Source: Tetracladium setigerum (Eukaryota; Ascomycota; Leotiomycetes; Helotiales). From it: DNA of 64,000 bases. Under the pieces are notes generated by a model. The model saw only the letters and a list, made by a program, of their open reading frames with translations, was not told the DNA's origin and searched no databases. Below, piece after piece: positions 21,720 through 34,518 of the stretch (its first letter is position 1; each line of letters starts with the position of its first letter). A program made the position numbers and the translations under genes. The stretch spans positions 1,798,001-1,862,000 of the forward strand of contig PZJY01000001.1 in the NCBI GenBank assembly GCA_031472005.1, written 5' to 3'.

Positions 21720-24606
21720 TTACAAACACTATTCAATCAAGTCAGCACATTACATATTTAATACTGGGGAAAGGAAACTGCAAAACTCACCTGCCAATAG
21801 TATGGATTGCCAAAGGTGCAGACAGTTCCAGTCTCACAGACCTGACTGCCTACGTGATTGATACCGCCACACTGTTGCCACTTCGCGACCGGAACTGGAT
21901 ACGCCAACGCCAGAATCTTCTCGCTTGCTTTCTCGGCAGCCGTGACGATAAGGGCAGAGGGGTTGGTGGTTACCATACCAGGGAAGATTGAAGCATCTAC
22001 AACAAAGATGTTGTCTGTGCCGTAGACTTTGGTATTGATATCAACAACCGAAGTTCCACCTTGGACTCCAGAGTCCGTGCCCATTTTCGCGGTGCCAATC
22101 CAGTGGTTGGAACGACGCTCGCCGATCGAGCTGAGTGTCAAGGGAACAGTGGCAAGGTATTGAGCACCGGTTACGCCAGGGGCTGGGAGCAGCCACGTGA
22201 GACCACCGACTGGCTTGAGGGCGGCGACCATGTTATCGATGGCTTTCGCCAAGGTGGCCATGTCATTAGCATCGCCGAATGGAATTGTCGAAACTTCCAT
22301 ATTGAGACGAGATGAGATGGTTGCGCGTCCTCGGGAGACTTTGCCTCGGCCAAGCCAGACGGAGACGGTCATCGTATTTCCGTTTGGCTGACCGCGCGAG
22401 CCTTCGACTCGGGCTTGCCATTGGAATTGTCGGACGATGTTGTCGGGGCCTTTAATTTCTTCGAACATGATAGGACCAATGTTTGGGGCGGATTGAGCGA
22501 AGGGGCCGGAGCGTTGATTGAAATATAGATCTCTGTCAGCAGTGATTGGAGTGGTCCAAGATGCTGGCCAGTCATAGTAGGTGACATTGGGATGCGAGAG
22601 TACCAAATCAGTATTTAAGTGATCGTCGAGATTGTAGCCTACAGGGGTGTTGATCCAGTAGCTGGAGTTGATCATTGTCGGACCTTCAACGCTAGACTTG
22701 ACGACGTTGAGTTGATCGGTTGGGCCAATGCCGCTCCTGAATAGAAGCTTGGGTGTACCAAAAGCACCTGCCGAGAGAATGACTCGACCTGTTACTGGGG
22801 TGAGCTTGATCTCGCCGACATATCCTCCATTGTTAGTGGCTTTGACAATAAGCCCTGTCGCATGACCGTTTGTCCGGCTGATTCTCTCAACAGTTGTGTT
22901 GAGCCAGAGTTTGAAATTGGATCGCGCCTTTGACGAGACAAGATAGGTAGCTTGAGGACCTCCTCGTTCTCCATTTTCGAACATGTAAGGAGTGTGACAG
23001 AAAGTCCTGTTCTTCTCGGATGGAACATTGTTCGCCGTGACACTCTTCCACCCTGCCGCTAATAGTCCTGACTTTACAACATTAAAACCTTGGAGAAGGT
23101 AACGCTTGCCGTCCTTTGAAGGAAGATCGGTTCCGGGGATTCGAGCAAAAACTCTATTAGTTGCTGCTACCATATCGGCGGCTTTCCACCCAGTTGGAAA
23201 GTTGTAATCCCAATCTGTAGGATTGGGCTAGTGGAGACATTAGTCGACAGGGCAATAAATTTTTTGAAGAAGAACTTACCCTCCACCACAAGCCGGCGTT
23301 GATTGCTGTACCGCCTCCGAGAATACAACCCGCCATTTGGTCAATATCTGAGCATGCAACACCTCCGGAGCCACCATTCCAAATCCTGTTACATTGTCCA
23401 GGAACATCAAACCAGGTAAGGTTCTTCCCATCTAGCCAACCACTGGGAGGGCGCATTGCTAATACATGTTAGTTAATTTCAAAAGTTAATACAGATCATG
23501 GTACTTACTCCCGCCGTGTCGGGCAGACGATGCAACTCCCTTCTCGATGAGAAGGACAGTCTTTCCGGAGGCTGCAAGCTTCTCGGCGACTGGAATTCCA
23601 CCAGCACCGCTGCCTACGACGATGTAATCATACGTAAGAGAGGTAGGCACTGGAGTTGCGATGTACGAGACAGTGGACGTTGTTGAAGTGACCGGAGAAG
23701 CCGTTGGGGTAGGTGTTCCAACAGGAGTGGCCGTGGCCCATTGAGAGTAAGATGCTTGAACGGCAGATGCAACTTGCACTTGATACCATCCACAACCATT
23801 GTCGTGTTGTACCAAAGCTACGTTTGGATTCGACTTGTCGGAGGGTGGAGTGAGGGATTGTGCCCAACCTTTCATATACACTCCTTTGGAGGTGAACGCA
23901 CGCTCGGTAGCCAAGCTAGGATCATTAAATGTGAAGCATCCTTGACATCTATAAATCAGAGTCCAATGGGTGGCATTGACGTTAGTGTACAACTGGGTAA
24001 GGGTGGCGGTTCCTTCGTAAGGAATCGGACTTTCGAAAGCACTGCAACAATTAGCTGGGTTCCACAAGCAAGCTCTTATGACCTACACTGCATATTTGAA
24101 ACCAGCGTATATCTGATTGCCAACTCCAGTAGGCCAAGCAACGACCATAAGATGCTTAATCATTCCAGCCCACATGAAACCCGTTGAGTCCTCTGTGCCC
24201 TGAATAACACCAGCCCATCCATTGCCAGTCCCTGTTGGTGTTGAACCGACCTACGTATGTGTTAGCCATGTTATACTTGTAATGGTTGAAGTACCTTACA
24301 ATGATACCGATGAACTCGGTGGCATCTACTGTTGCAGCATTTGGAGGTAAAGCAACACCTTCCAAGAACCCTCCTTGTGATTTGCCATCTAGCATGCCAC
24401 CAGGTGTGGCACTGTTGGTCTGCCAACTGGCATAAAACGTCATGCCGGTGTTTGGCTCAGTATACATGCCATGAGTGGCAAAGTCTTGTGCCAGCACAGC
24501 ATTGTAGACTGTTTCTCTCAGTACAATGCAGTGCATAACGTTAGGAGTAAGACTTACAAGAAAGGGTAGCAGCGAAAACGCCACCACAAAAATTGGTCAC
24601 CTTCAT
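21720..24606 (-). CDS. Cellobiose dehydrogenase with cytochrome, flavin and CBM1 domains
   Basis: Seven exons (24606-24558, 24508-24300, 24250-24087, 24041-23509, 23458-23280, 23227-21791, 21728-21720) give 859 residues. A signal peptide ends near VLAQDF. The N-terminal cytochrome domain (AA8) follows, with probable heme ligands Met (FMWAGMIKHL) and His (VQHDNGCGW). A Thr/Ser/Pro linker leads to the GMC flavodehydrogenase (AA3_1): FAD motif VVGSGAGG, the SAGAFGTPKLL signature, and catalytic His in SNHWIGTAKMG with Asn in TTNPSALIV. The tail KWQQCGGINHVGSQVC to YYWQCL is a cellulose-binding CBM1. The secreted enzyme oxidises cellobiose and passes electrons through its heme to lytic polysaccharide monooxygenases. 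The last exon is only 9 nt (Cys-Leu-stop) and completes the CBM1. No frameshift is seen. Confidence 0.93.
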
Positions 24607-26069
24607 GGTGGAAGAAAGCTACGTCGGTATGGGTGGGCTAGAAAATGGCACGACGATAGACGGCGAGGATCTGGGGAAGGCATGGATTTATATCAAACGG
24701 CTTTGGACGTCAGAGCACAGGCTTAGAAATAGAGTAGCGGGATTGGAGAGGAGAAAAATGAAGGCGCACGTCTCGGAACACGGCCACATGGAGAGAGGAC
24801 GAAGAATGCGGGGAACAGGTGCAAAAAGCGCAGGTACCCAACGGCAAGGCACAAGGTTTTGATGGCATCTTAGAGGCTATCAAATTACCCGTATGGTTTA
24901 TATTGTGCAACGCAAATTGATTTCGGAGAGGATTGCCGTGGGACAAGACGTTGATCTGAACTAGGAAGCAGCGAGACCTGGGGAATTAATATATGTGGAG
25001 TTTAGGCTCTGCGGCAAAGAGCCTCCGCATTCGCGAAATAATCTACCGACTCTTGGCCTTTCCCTGTCGCGGTGAAGCGTGACCATCAAATTGTTGACGG
25101 AACAGAGAAGAAATGATTCCATTCGGGCAACCTCCCGAGGAACTGTAAATGAAGAAGCTTGAAGTCATACTCTCAGTGACAGCAGAGCTATAGAGCGCGA
25201 CCAGCCATTGGGTGGTTTGCGAAAGGGTGTTGGCAAAATAATATATAATAAAGTCTCTCCATCGCATTTGCCTTCAGAATGCGAGGACAAAGGTAATATA
25301 AGCAGGTCATGGGAAGAGAATATGGCTATGAAGCCGGCAATGACACCGGCCATAACAATGGCCTAGGTCAGCCTGACGGTTATTGCGAAGGCTTCAAAGC
25401 AGATTCGCTTATGAGGTTGTTTAGGAGAAATATATATTGGCAAAGATATTGAGTTAAACAAACGCAAACTTAAAGAAATTCTCGAGTACGAATGGGCTCT
25501 GTAAGGATCGCAAAAAGAATTAAAAATTGACTGATCAGCGACTTGTTAGACAGCGCGGTTTCCCACAGATACTCGAATGTTTCAAATGTCCTTGACGGAA
25601 ACACGTCGGTACTGTATGTACAGTTCTCCTATGTTCCACAATCGCGGCAGGAGAGAAAATAGAGTGCTGTGTATGCTGCAATAAAAAATGCGGAAGACAA
25701 GCAGCCGTGATAAGAAATGAAGCAATGGGATTATGTTGTCGAGATATATGTGAACGAGAAGCGATAGGAAATTGGGTAAGGAGTTGTGGTGTTCACGAGG
25801 ATCGTGATCTCAAACTCGAAAGCCGTAGCCGGCAAGATCTTCACGTGATCCTCGGCTCTTGGTCGGCAAGAAAATGGAACGGAACTTGTAAGCAGAGAAT
25901 CGCCCTTCCCTGATTGGTGAAGGAGGAGCTGGAAATGGTCGGAGCATTCGATGAATCAACGACATTTCGACATTTTGACAACCGAAGCGAATTGCCTCAA
26001 AGCTTGCTCTTCCACTGTCATTGAACCTCTCCCCTCTCCCTTTCTTCACTTGGATCGTCAACATCCGCA
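24607..26069. other. Divergent promoter region, CDH and SDHA
   Basis: 1.46 kb between two genes transcribed away from each other. No gene is recognised; frames are short and overlapping. The 60 bp before the SDHA start are CT-rich. The dehydrogenase side holds its promoter, probably carbon-regulated, but no specific site stands out. Confidence 0.5.
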
Positions 26070-28288
26070 ATGTCTTCAATCGCCATGAGGAGGTTTCAAG
26101 CTGGCTCTTCGGTATGCAATCCTCTGCCTCGGCCAACCGGACAGCTGGTATGGGGCGGCCATGATGCTAATACTTTGTTTGCTAGGTCTCGAGAGCGTTG
26201 AAGAATTCATCCAGAGCTTTTTCATCTACACGACCTGCTGGTACGTCCCAGGCAGTATTTACAAGCTATTCCTCCCTTCTGACAGCATCATAGCCCGAAT
26301 AATCACACACGCGCCCCTCCGCGCAAAGGAAGCCCCATCTTTCGTTGGCGGAAACTTATATCCAGTTGTTGTATGTATTTCCAGCTGAACGTAATTTGGG
26401 CGGATCTGATTGATCGACAGGACCATGAATACGATGCCATTGTAGTCGGTGCTGGCGGAGCTGGCCTGCGAGCAGCTTTCGGCCTAGCTGAAGCTGGCTT
26501 CAACACTGCCTGTATATCGAAGCTTTTCCCAACTCGAAGTCACACTGTAGCCGCACAAGGAGGTATCAATGCCGCTCTAGGTAACATGCACGAGGATGAT
26601 TGGAGATGGCACATGTACGATACCGTTAAGGGATCGGATTGGCTCGGAGATCAAGATGCTATTCATTACATGACAAGAGAGGCACCAGCATCCGTCATTG
26701 AGTTGGAAAACTACGGCTGCCCTTTCTCGAGAACAGACGATGGCAAAATGTAGGCTAGTTGCTATAATTCTGAGATTTTGCTAACTCGAATAGTTACCAA
26801 CGTGCTTTCGGTGGACAATCACAAAAGTTTGGAAAGGGAGGACAGGCCTACCGATGCTGCGCAGCTGCAGACAGAACCGGACACGCTCTCCTTCACACTC
26901 TCTACGGCCAATCTCTTCGCCATAACACCAATTACTTCATCGAATACTTTGCTCTTGACTTGATCATGGAGGATGGAGAATGCAAGGGTGTTTTGGCTTA
27001 CAACCAGGAAGATGGAACTCTCCACAGATTCCGCGCACACAACACTGTTCTGGCCACTGGTGGTTACGGACGCGCCTACTTCAGTTGCACATCTGCCCAC
27101 ACCTGCACAGGTGATGGAATGGCCATGGTAGCTCGCGCGGGTCTGCCCAACCAGGATCTCGAATTCGTTCAATTCCACCCAACTGGTATCTACGGTGCTG
27201 GATGCTTGATTACAGAGGGTGCCCGTGGTGAGGGTGGATATCTACTCAACTCCGAGGGTGAACGATTTATGGAGAGATATGCACCAACTGCTAAGGATCT
27301 GGCTAGTCGTGATGTCGTCTCCCGATCCATGACGATGGAAATCCGCGAAGGACGTGGTGTTGGCCCTGATAAGGACCATCTCTACCTTCAACTGAGCCAT
27401 TTGCCAGCCGACATTCTCCACGAACGTCTTCCTGGAATTTCTGAGACCGCCTCTATTTTCTCTGGTGTCGATGTCCGAAAGCAACCTATTCCAGTTCTTC
27501 CAACTGTGCATTACAACATGGGTGGTATCCCAACCAAATATACTGGTGAGGTTCTTACCATTGATGGAGAAGGTAAGGATAAGGTTGTTCCAGGTCTGTT
27601 TGCATGTGGTGAAGCCGCTTGCGTGTCTGTTCACGGAGCCAACCGCTTGGGAGCCAACTCGCTATTGGATTTGATTGTTTTCGGTCGTGCCGTTTCTCAC
27701 ACCATCCGCGACAAATTCAACCCTGGTATGCCACACGCGGAGATCAGCGCAGATGCTGGATCCGATTCAATCAAGGTACTCGACCAGGTCCGAACCGCCG
27801 ATGGACCAAAGTCTACTCATGAGATTCGTTTGGCAATGCAGAAAGTCATGCAAACTGATGTTTCCGTCTTCCGAACACAAGAGAGTTTGGATGAGGGTGT
27901 TACAAAGATCAATGCTGTTGATCAAACCTTCAAGGATGTTGGAACCAAGGACAGAAGCATGATTTGGAACTCCGATTTGGTTGAGACCTTGGAATTGAGG
28001 AATTTGTTGACTTGCGCGTAAGTTTTAACCACTCAAATTCAAGTAGATTCTGGCTAACAGTCTGGAAGCGTTCAAACCGCCGAATCAGCGGCAGCGAGAA
28101 AGGAATCCCGTGGTGCCCATGCTCGTGAGGATTACCCAGAGCGAGACGATGCCAACTGGACGAAGCACAGTTTGACATGGCAAAAGAAGCCACACGGAAA
28201 GACCGACCTTTCGTACAGACCTGTGGTTGGCCACACTCTTGATGAGGCCGAGTGTGCTGCTGTTCCTCCTTTCAAGCGTGTGTACTAA
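26070..28288 (+). CDS. SDH1: Succinate dehydrogenase flavoprotein subunit, mitochondrial
   Basis: Six exons with introns 26112-26185, 26241-26293, 26371-26420, 26750-26793 and 28018-28068 give 648 residues. The Arg/Ser-rich N-terminus (MSSIAMRRFQAG...) is a mitochondrial targeting peptide. The FAD-binding motif VVGAGGAGLRA follows, then TRSHTVAAQGG with the His (about residue 99) to which FAD is covalently attached. The capping domain and the active-site region with HPTG, TEGARGEGG and RDVVSRSMTMEI are intact. The conserved C-terminal Tyr-rich end is present. The enzyme oxidises succinate to fumarate in complex II, linking the TCA cycle to ubiquinone at the inner membrane. The acceptor of intron 5 is an AAG chosen because the nearer CAG breaks the frame. 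The symbol follows yeast; sdhA is also used. Confidence 0.96.
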
Positions 28289-28830
28289 AATGGGTTCCGG
28301 TTATTGCGATTCTTTTTTTGGTGACTCGGGGTAATTTCTATGAGCATGGGAGGGGTTGACGTTAAGAGGAGGTAAATTTTAAGCACGAGTTGGGGTGTCA
28401 GCCCTGGCGCAAACAAACTGTAGCATAGTTGTGCATCGGTGCCAAATTATATGTAGTATGAATTAAAAACATTCAAAAACACTTTCATTGTACTCCATAT
28501 TGGCAATAGAGTTAGTTGCCTCTCGCGTGATAAGGAGAAACGCCAGGCAAAAACGGCTGCCACGTGCCGATAGGAAGATAACGATCGCTGTGGCAGAGGT
28601 TGCGACGACAACAGCTTGCCAACAACAGCAATTCTTCCTTCTTTCCCTTTTCGCCAAAGTACGAGGTCGCCACAGAGCGGAGAGAATATTAGAAGTATGA
28701 GAATTTATATACTGCCTACCTGCTATTACAGTTCTTTGCCAAATTCCTGACTCGCCACTTCGATCGGTCTTGGATCATTGCAACTATTGCAGTCGTTTAT
28801 AACACGCAGCAAAGAGGAGGCGCTTCTACG
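28289..28830. other. Intergenic between SDHA and GRF-finger gene
   Basis: 542 bp holding the SDHA 3' end and the promoter of the next gene on the same strand. No other feature is seen. Confidence 0.5.
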
Positions 28831-30026
28831 ATGTTTGGATCGCCCATTATCAAGATGCCGTTAATGAAGGGTTTCTTCTCTGATGGTTCCTGGCTCTGTA
28901 CGCCTTTCTTCCCTTCCCTCGTGTCTGCGCATCTAACTCATGTCTCTACATAGGCAATTGCACACCCCGCCTCCCGGCAAGTAACTTCCTGGTCAAGAAA
29001 GAGGGCCAAAACAAGGGGAGGTGGTTCTATACCTGCCAACTCTCAAAAGACGATGGAGGATGTGGGTTTTTTCTCTGGAATGAGGATGCAATGAACAGAG
29101 AAGGAAAGGTCGTGCTTGCGAACTCGACAAGCGAGAAGATGCCTGAGATTGGGACGACACCTGGGAGGGGTCATACAGCCGAGAATGAGAATAAACCTAT
29201 AGTTGAACAGGTGGTGGACAAATCCGACAGTGGAGATGACGGGGAATTTGGATCGTGGCCGCTGTCGCCAACCACCCAGAAGAAGGTGGATGAAAGCACG
29301 AATCATATAAATTCCCCGCCGGAAACACCAAGGAAAGCATTCAAAATGTCTCCATTCACAACACCCAACAGTAAGAGAAAACGAAGTTATGATAATGAAA
29401 TGAATGATCACAGTGATACCCAAATCGGCATCGATGCTTTACCGACACCCATTACTGGAGGTGGGAATGGAGGAAAGAGAGTGATTAGTTTGTCCGAGTA
29501 TGGAAACGATGATACAGATATATTCAGCACCCCTTCAAGTCTGAAAAGTCGTTCACTTAACAAAAGCTTTGACATCAGAAGTCCACACCGTAGATCGACG
29601 CCTTTGGCAGGTCATTTCCGGCAAGGTTCTCCTACACCGCGAGGACCACGGGAGGACGTAGCTGTGATTTCAAATCCTTACGATCTCACTGCTGAAGTCT
29701 TTCGTCTCCTGCAAGAGGAGAGTGTTCTATTAGATGGGGAAACCGAAGCGAAGTTGAAGAGCTTGTTGGGGAGGCATGCAATGAGAGTGAGTGGAATTGC
29801 GAAGGGGAGAGACATTACGAGGGTGGCTTTGAAGAGAAAGGATGTAAGAATTGGGGAGTTGGGTTTGAGGATTGGACAGCTGGAGGCAGAGAGAGAGGTC
29901 GATAAGAGGATCATCTCGGGATTGAAGAGCGAACGTGCTGGGAGAGAGGTCGGAGTAAATGAGGGGAAGGGGAAGGGGAATGAGAGAGGGAGAGAAGCCG
30001 TGAGGAAGTGGTCTGAATACCTATGA
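28831..30026 (+). CDS. GRF-type zinc-finger protein
   Basis: Two exons (intron 28898-28953) give 379 residues. Residues 20-70 form a GRF zinc finger: WLCNCTPRLPAS, then NKGRWFYTCQ and GGCGFFLW, with four Cys ligands and the GRW core. GRF domains bind nucleic acid and occur in Topo III, NEIL3, APE2 and fungal proteins like this one. The middle is Ser/Thr/Pro-rich with several SP and TP sites (TPNSKRKRSYD looks like a nuclear localisation signal), suggesting phosphorylation and a disordered linker. The C-terminal third (about 280-360) is helical and charged, probably a coiled coil. A DNA repair or replication role is inferred from the domain only. The intron completes the CNC ligand pair, which supports it. 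Confidence 0.85.
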
Positions 30027-30496
30027 TAGAGCAGGAGATTGATTGATTTGCCTTGATTTCGGTAATGAATTATATAATGAATTGCACTGCATATGCCTGC
30101 ATAAGAGATTATTACAAGATGCGTCAGTTTAGATTGATCGATACGTGAAATTTGATTCAACTGGTTGTCAATTGTTTATTTATTTATTTACTAACACCAA
30201 CACGTGACCAGCACCACAGGCGAGCCGAGTCGAACTCAGGGGTCGGCCCTTTCCCTTGCAGAATTCCCAATCACACAAAGGGCGGTGTGGTGAAAGAGAG
30301 AGAGGACCCCTCGAGCAGCAAGCAGCGAGCATCGCACCCCACCCAATAATCCATTATTCCAGTCCACAACTTCCCAACCTGGACCCCCGACCTCCATCCA
30401 TCGCCTTACATCCTCGACTCCCTCAATTGCTGTGCATTGCCGGGACATCACAACTCCTCCTCTCTCCCTCGATCTCCAATCCCTTCATCCGTCACA
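30027..30496. other. Intergenic, promoter of alpha-tubulin
   Basis: 470 bp. The right half (30340-30490) is C-rich with CT tracts, as expected for a highly expressed fungal gene leader. No other gene is seen. Confidence 0.5.
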
Positions 30497-32300
30497 ATGA
30501 CCCGCGGCGAGGTATGTCGACAGAGCTCTCTCTTTTCTCTCTTCCAGTATGGTGCGGGGATGCACGAAAGCTCTCCTTAGCTTGGTGGGCGCGTCGATGT
30601 GAAATTGGTGAACTGCAGCGACCACAACAGGCGATGGGGAGCTTCAGCGATATGGACAATATCGCCTCCACGAGAGAGAGATATTGATGCTAATCCTCGC
30701 TTTTGTCGTTAGATTCTCCATCTCCATATCGGCCAGGCTGGTACCCAGCTTGGTAACAGCGCTTGGGAGCTGTAAGTTATCCCATCTCTCGTTCTCTCAT
30801 CTGGATGCCTTGATCTCCAAGCAAATAACCCATCACCACAACGCGATATTTGCCCCTTTGCTGACATCTCACCACCAGCTACCTCCTCGAGCACGGTCTG
30901 TTGCAAGATGGTCGCCCAGATCCCAACGCAAGCGCTCTTCACGCCTCTGGCGAACTCGACACTGTCTTCACCGAGACTGGCAGCGGCAAATACGTCCCCC
31001 GTTCCATCTTCGTTGATCTGGACCCTTCCCCAATCGATGAGATCCGAACTGGTGACTACCGTCAACTCTTCCACCCCGAGCTGTTGATCAGTGGTAAGGA
31101 GGATGCTGCCAACAACTACGCTAGAGGTCACTACACCATCGGCAAGGAAATCTTGGATGGCACTTTGGATAAGATTCGTCGGGTTTTGGTGCGTACACAA
31201 TCTACTATATATGTGGGAATGTCGGATACCGATGGCAGAGCTGATTGATCTCGCAGGACAACTGCTCTTCCCTCCAAGGTTTCTTGATCTTCCACTCTTT
31301 CGGTGGTGGAACTGGTTCTGGATTCGGTTCTCTCCTCCTCGAGCGCCTCTCCACCGACTACGGCAAGAAGTCTAAGCTCGAGTTTGCTGTCTACCCAGCT
31401 CCCCGAGTTTCCACCGCCGTTGTTGAGCCCTACAACGCCGTTCTCTCCACTCACAGCACCATCGAGAACAGTGATTGTACTTTCTTGGTTGATAACGAGG
31501 CTGTTTACGATATCTGCCGCCGTAACCTTGATGTTCCACGACCATCGTTCGAGCACTTGAACAGACTCATTGCTCAAGTTGTCTCCTCGATTACCAGCTC
31601 TCTCCGTTTCGATGGTGCTTTGAACGTCGATCTCAACGAGTTCCAAACTAACTTGGTTCCTTACCCAAGAATTCACTATCCTTTGATCTCCTATGCTCCT
31701 GTTATTAGTGCCGCCAAGAGCAGCCACGAGAGCTTCAAGACCCAGGATTTGACTCTCCAGTAAGTAAATCCATGCCTTGAATTTAACCTTGAATTTAACC
31801 TTGCTAACCGTAACAGATGCTTCGAGCCAAACAACCAAATGGTTGTCTGCGACCCCCGCAATGGAAAGTACATGGCTGTTGCCCTTCTTTACCGTGGTGA
31901 TGTCGTTCCTCGTGACTGCAACGCCGCTGTTGCTTCTTTGAAGGCCAAGACCTCTTTCAACCTCGTTGAATGGTGCCCAACTGGATTCAAGCTCGGTATC
32001 AACTATCAAAAGCCAATGTCCGTCCCATCCACAGCACCCAACGATGGTGCGCTTGCATCTGTTGACCGAAGTGTCTCCATGTTGAGCAACACCACTGCCA
32101 TTGCCGAGGCCTGGTCAAGATTGGACCACAAGTTCGATCTCATGTACAGCAAGCGCGCTTTCGTGCACTGGTATGTTGGTGAGGGTATGGAGGAAGGCGA
32201 GTTCTCTGAGGCAAGAGAGGATTTGGCTGCTTTGGAGAAGGATTACGAGGAGGTTGCTGCTGATAGCTTTGAGCCTGAGGATGGTGATGCTGAGTACTAA
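30497..32300 (+). CDS. Alpha-tubulin
   Basis: Five exons with introns 30512-30712, 30772-30878, 31189-31256 and 31760-31816 give 456 residues. The N-terminus MTRGEILHLHIGQAGTQLGN, the tubulin signature GGGTGSG, and the alpha-specific catalytic Glu in NVDLNEFQTNLVPYPR (which hydrolyses the beta-subunit GTP in the protofilament) identify alpha rather than beta. The tail is acidic and ends in the detyrosinatable Tyr (EDGDAEY). Lys40, the acetylation site of animal alpha-tubulins, is absent, as usual in ascomycetes. The first intron is 201 nt and follows only five codons; an early long intron is typical of tubulin genes. The fourth intron holds a 12-bp direct duplication (ttgaatttaacc, about 31776-31802). 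Confidence 0.96.
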
Positions 32301-32749
32301 ATGGCTAGTGCTGTCTAGATGCGGGAGTTACCTACACCGGTGGAGACCAAATCATGGATAGGAGAGAAAACTTTGAGTCAATATGAAAAGATTGCGCGGA
32401 TATCCAGCCCTCGTGTGTTTTTCTTTTGCCGTTCTTAGCCTGCGAAAGGCGTATTCTTACTTTTAAATTGATGATTGATGGTGATGAATTTTATGGGATT
32501 AACGATGGAATGGAGATCAGTTGATCGTTGGTGGATAGTAGAATAGAATAAATTGACTACTCACATGAGTTTCTTGTCGGACGCCAGAACGGGAGTAGAA
32601 GTGAGGTTGCGTGGTGGGTTTCTTGTCTTGTTTTCATACATGTGCGTCGCTCTCTGTCAATTGTTCGTACTTGCGACAGGTGAATAGTTAACAGCAGATA
32701 TTAGTGTAGCCAATCTCTTATATCTAATAATTACATGCTAACTCCTCAA
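32301..32749. other. Convergent intergenic region
   Basis: 449 bp between alpha-tubulin (plus) and a coiled-coil gene (minus), containing both 3' ends. Nothing else is seen. Confidence 0.5.
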
Positions 32750-33954
32750 TTACAACTCATCTAGAGCCCGCAATCTCGGGTCATCGTCTACCCTCTCCCC
32801 CTGCGTCTTCTTCAACCTATCCAAAATCCCCTCCCCATCCTTCTTCGTCTCCCTCTTCAAACTCCAAATACTATCATTCCCCATTGTCCCGTCCAGCCGA
32901 GGGATTTTCAACTCCGTCTCATTAAACCCATGAATAACTCCCGGCCCATAGCTCTTCGCAGGAGTATATCTAAAAAACACCAACCCTATCATCACAGCCG
33001 CAACAACACTCATCACAATCCACATAACCCTCAACCTCTTCCTCGTCTTCTCCTGCCACGCTCCCTCCGCTCGCTCATACCCCTCCACCTTCCGCCTGAT
33101 AACATCGACCCTCTCGCCCAGCGATTTTATCGTGCGCCGACCGGTCTTGACCCGCTCAGCGAGATCTCTAATGCGTGTCTCTTGCGATGAGAAGTTGGAG
33201 AAGGCGTCGATTTGATCGGTTACTTCGCGGACGAGTTCGTGGGATTCAGCTTGGAAATCGGTGTTTACTTTGCGCGTGGCGGAGGCGGCTTCTTTCAGGG
33301 AGGTGAGGGAGGAGCGCAGGAAGGAGAGCTTTTCGAGGACCGAGTAGTATGTTATGTCTAGTTTGCTGCTTTGGTCGTTGGAGAGGGCGTTGAGAGTTGT
33401 GAGGGAATTGCGTAGTTCGCTGTTTCGAGAAAGGCAAGAATTAGTAAATTTGTATATATATGTAGTGTATGAAAGGCTTTGGAAGAGATGGGAAATTTAG
33501 ACACGCACATAGATCTCAGAACCCCCCGTTCCCTCTCCTCCTTCACCTCCCCTTCTTTAACAAACTTCCGCTCCAACGCTGCCCCAACCGAGTTTCCAAA
33601 TTCCACGTCCCATGCCGCACCACTCGCACGTCGACTCTCCGCCGGCGTCCCAAACTCGCTCTTAATACCCTCTCTCCACCTTGCGTCCGATCCGGCCGCA
33701 AAAGCCTGTAAATTCGGATGTGCACTCTGTGATGTTTGATTTGTCTTTGCTTCTTTTTCGCTGGACCGCGCGCGCCGTGAGCTGTGGTGGTAATGGTGGT
33801 GATGAGAGCTGCTGTGCAGATGGTGTGGTCGGTTGGTTTTGAGAGTTGGAGGGGAGATTTCCGTGATGGACCGGTTGATGCGGTGCGTAGGGCGGGGAGG
33901 GGAGGTGGGCGCTGGGGGTTTGGATGATTGAGATGTGGATGTTGGTTCGTTCAT
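32750..33954 (-). CDS. Coiled-coil protein with one C-terminal membrane segment
   Basis: Two exons (33954-33509, 33419-32750) give 371 residues. The N-terminal 75 residues are Pro/Ser/Thr-rich with a His run (HHHHYHH). Residues 100-285 are strongly helical with heptad spacing. One hydrophobic segment (VMWIVMSVVAAVMIGLVFF) lies near 288-306, followed by a 60-residue polar tail. The plan resembles a single-pass protein tethered to an organelle membrane, loosely like SNARE or tethering proteins, but no SNARE zero-layer was confirmed and the family was not recognised. The donor used is AT|gtgcgt; the alternative TGC|gtgtct breaks the frame. Confidence 0.7.
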
Positions 33955-34518
33955 GGTGAGGTAGGAAGTTGGGAGAAGAGAGGATGGAAAGTTGATGGTT
34001 TGGTGATTCTTTGGTGTGACGATGTTCGGGGGATCTGGGGAAGCTTGGATAGGGCGTCAGAGGCTTCGTTCGGATACAGATTGCATGTGATATCAAACTA
34101 TCAAAAAACAATGCGAACAAATTCTTGCAAACAAACTCTGACCGAGATGACATAAAGATAGGTAAAGCTAGTCATTCTTCCTTTCATAGTAAAATACAGG
34201 CCGTATTGTTGATTTCGACATTCAAGATTGGGCTTTAGGCGGAGGGGACTCGGACGATCAAAGTATTGCGTCGCAACCAGTATCCTCCTTCCTAATCTAC
34301 TTGTATGCCTTTGGAACTAATCTTGAAGATGTTTCTTGGCCTGTTCTCGTCAAACCGCACCTAATTGTGCCTGTTCTTGCGTGGCAACCAGATTTGCAAT
34401 TCCCAGCCATTGACCATCACAATACCAATCTTTTACCACCTAAACGCCAGCAAGTGCTGCCATAACGCCCGCTATATCCCTAAGATTTAAGAGAAGAAGA
34501 AGCCAAATGCCAAATTTA
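33955..34518. other. Intergenic, no gene
   Basis: 564 bp between the start of the coiled-coil gene and the end of CGR1, both on the minus strand. It contains the coiled-coil gene promoter and the CGR1 3' UTR. Nothing else is seen. Confidence 0.45.
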
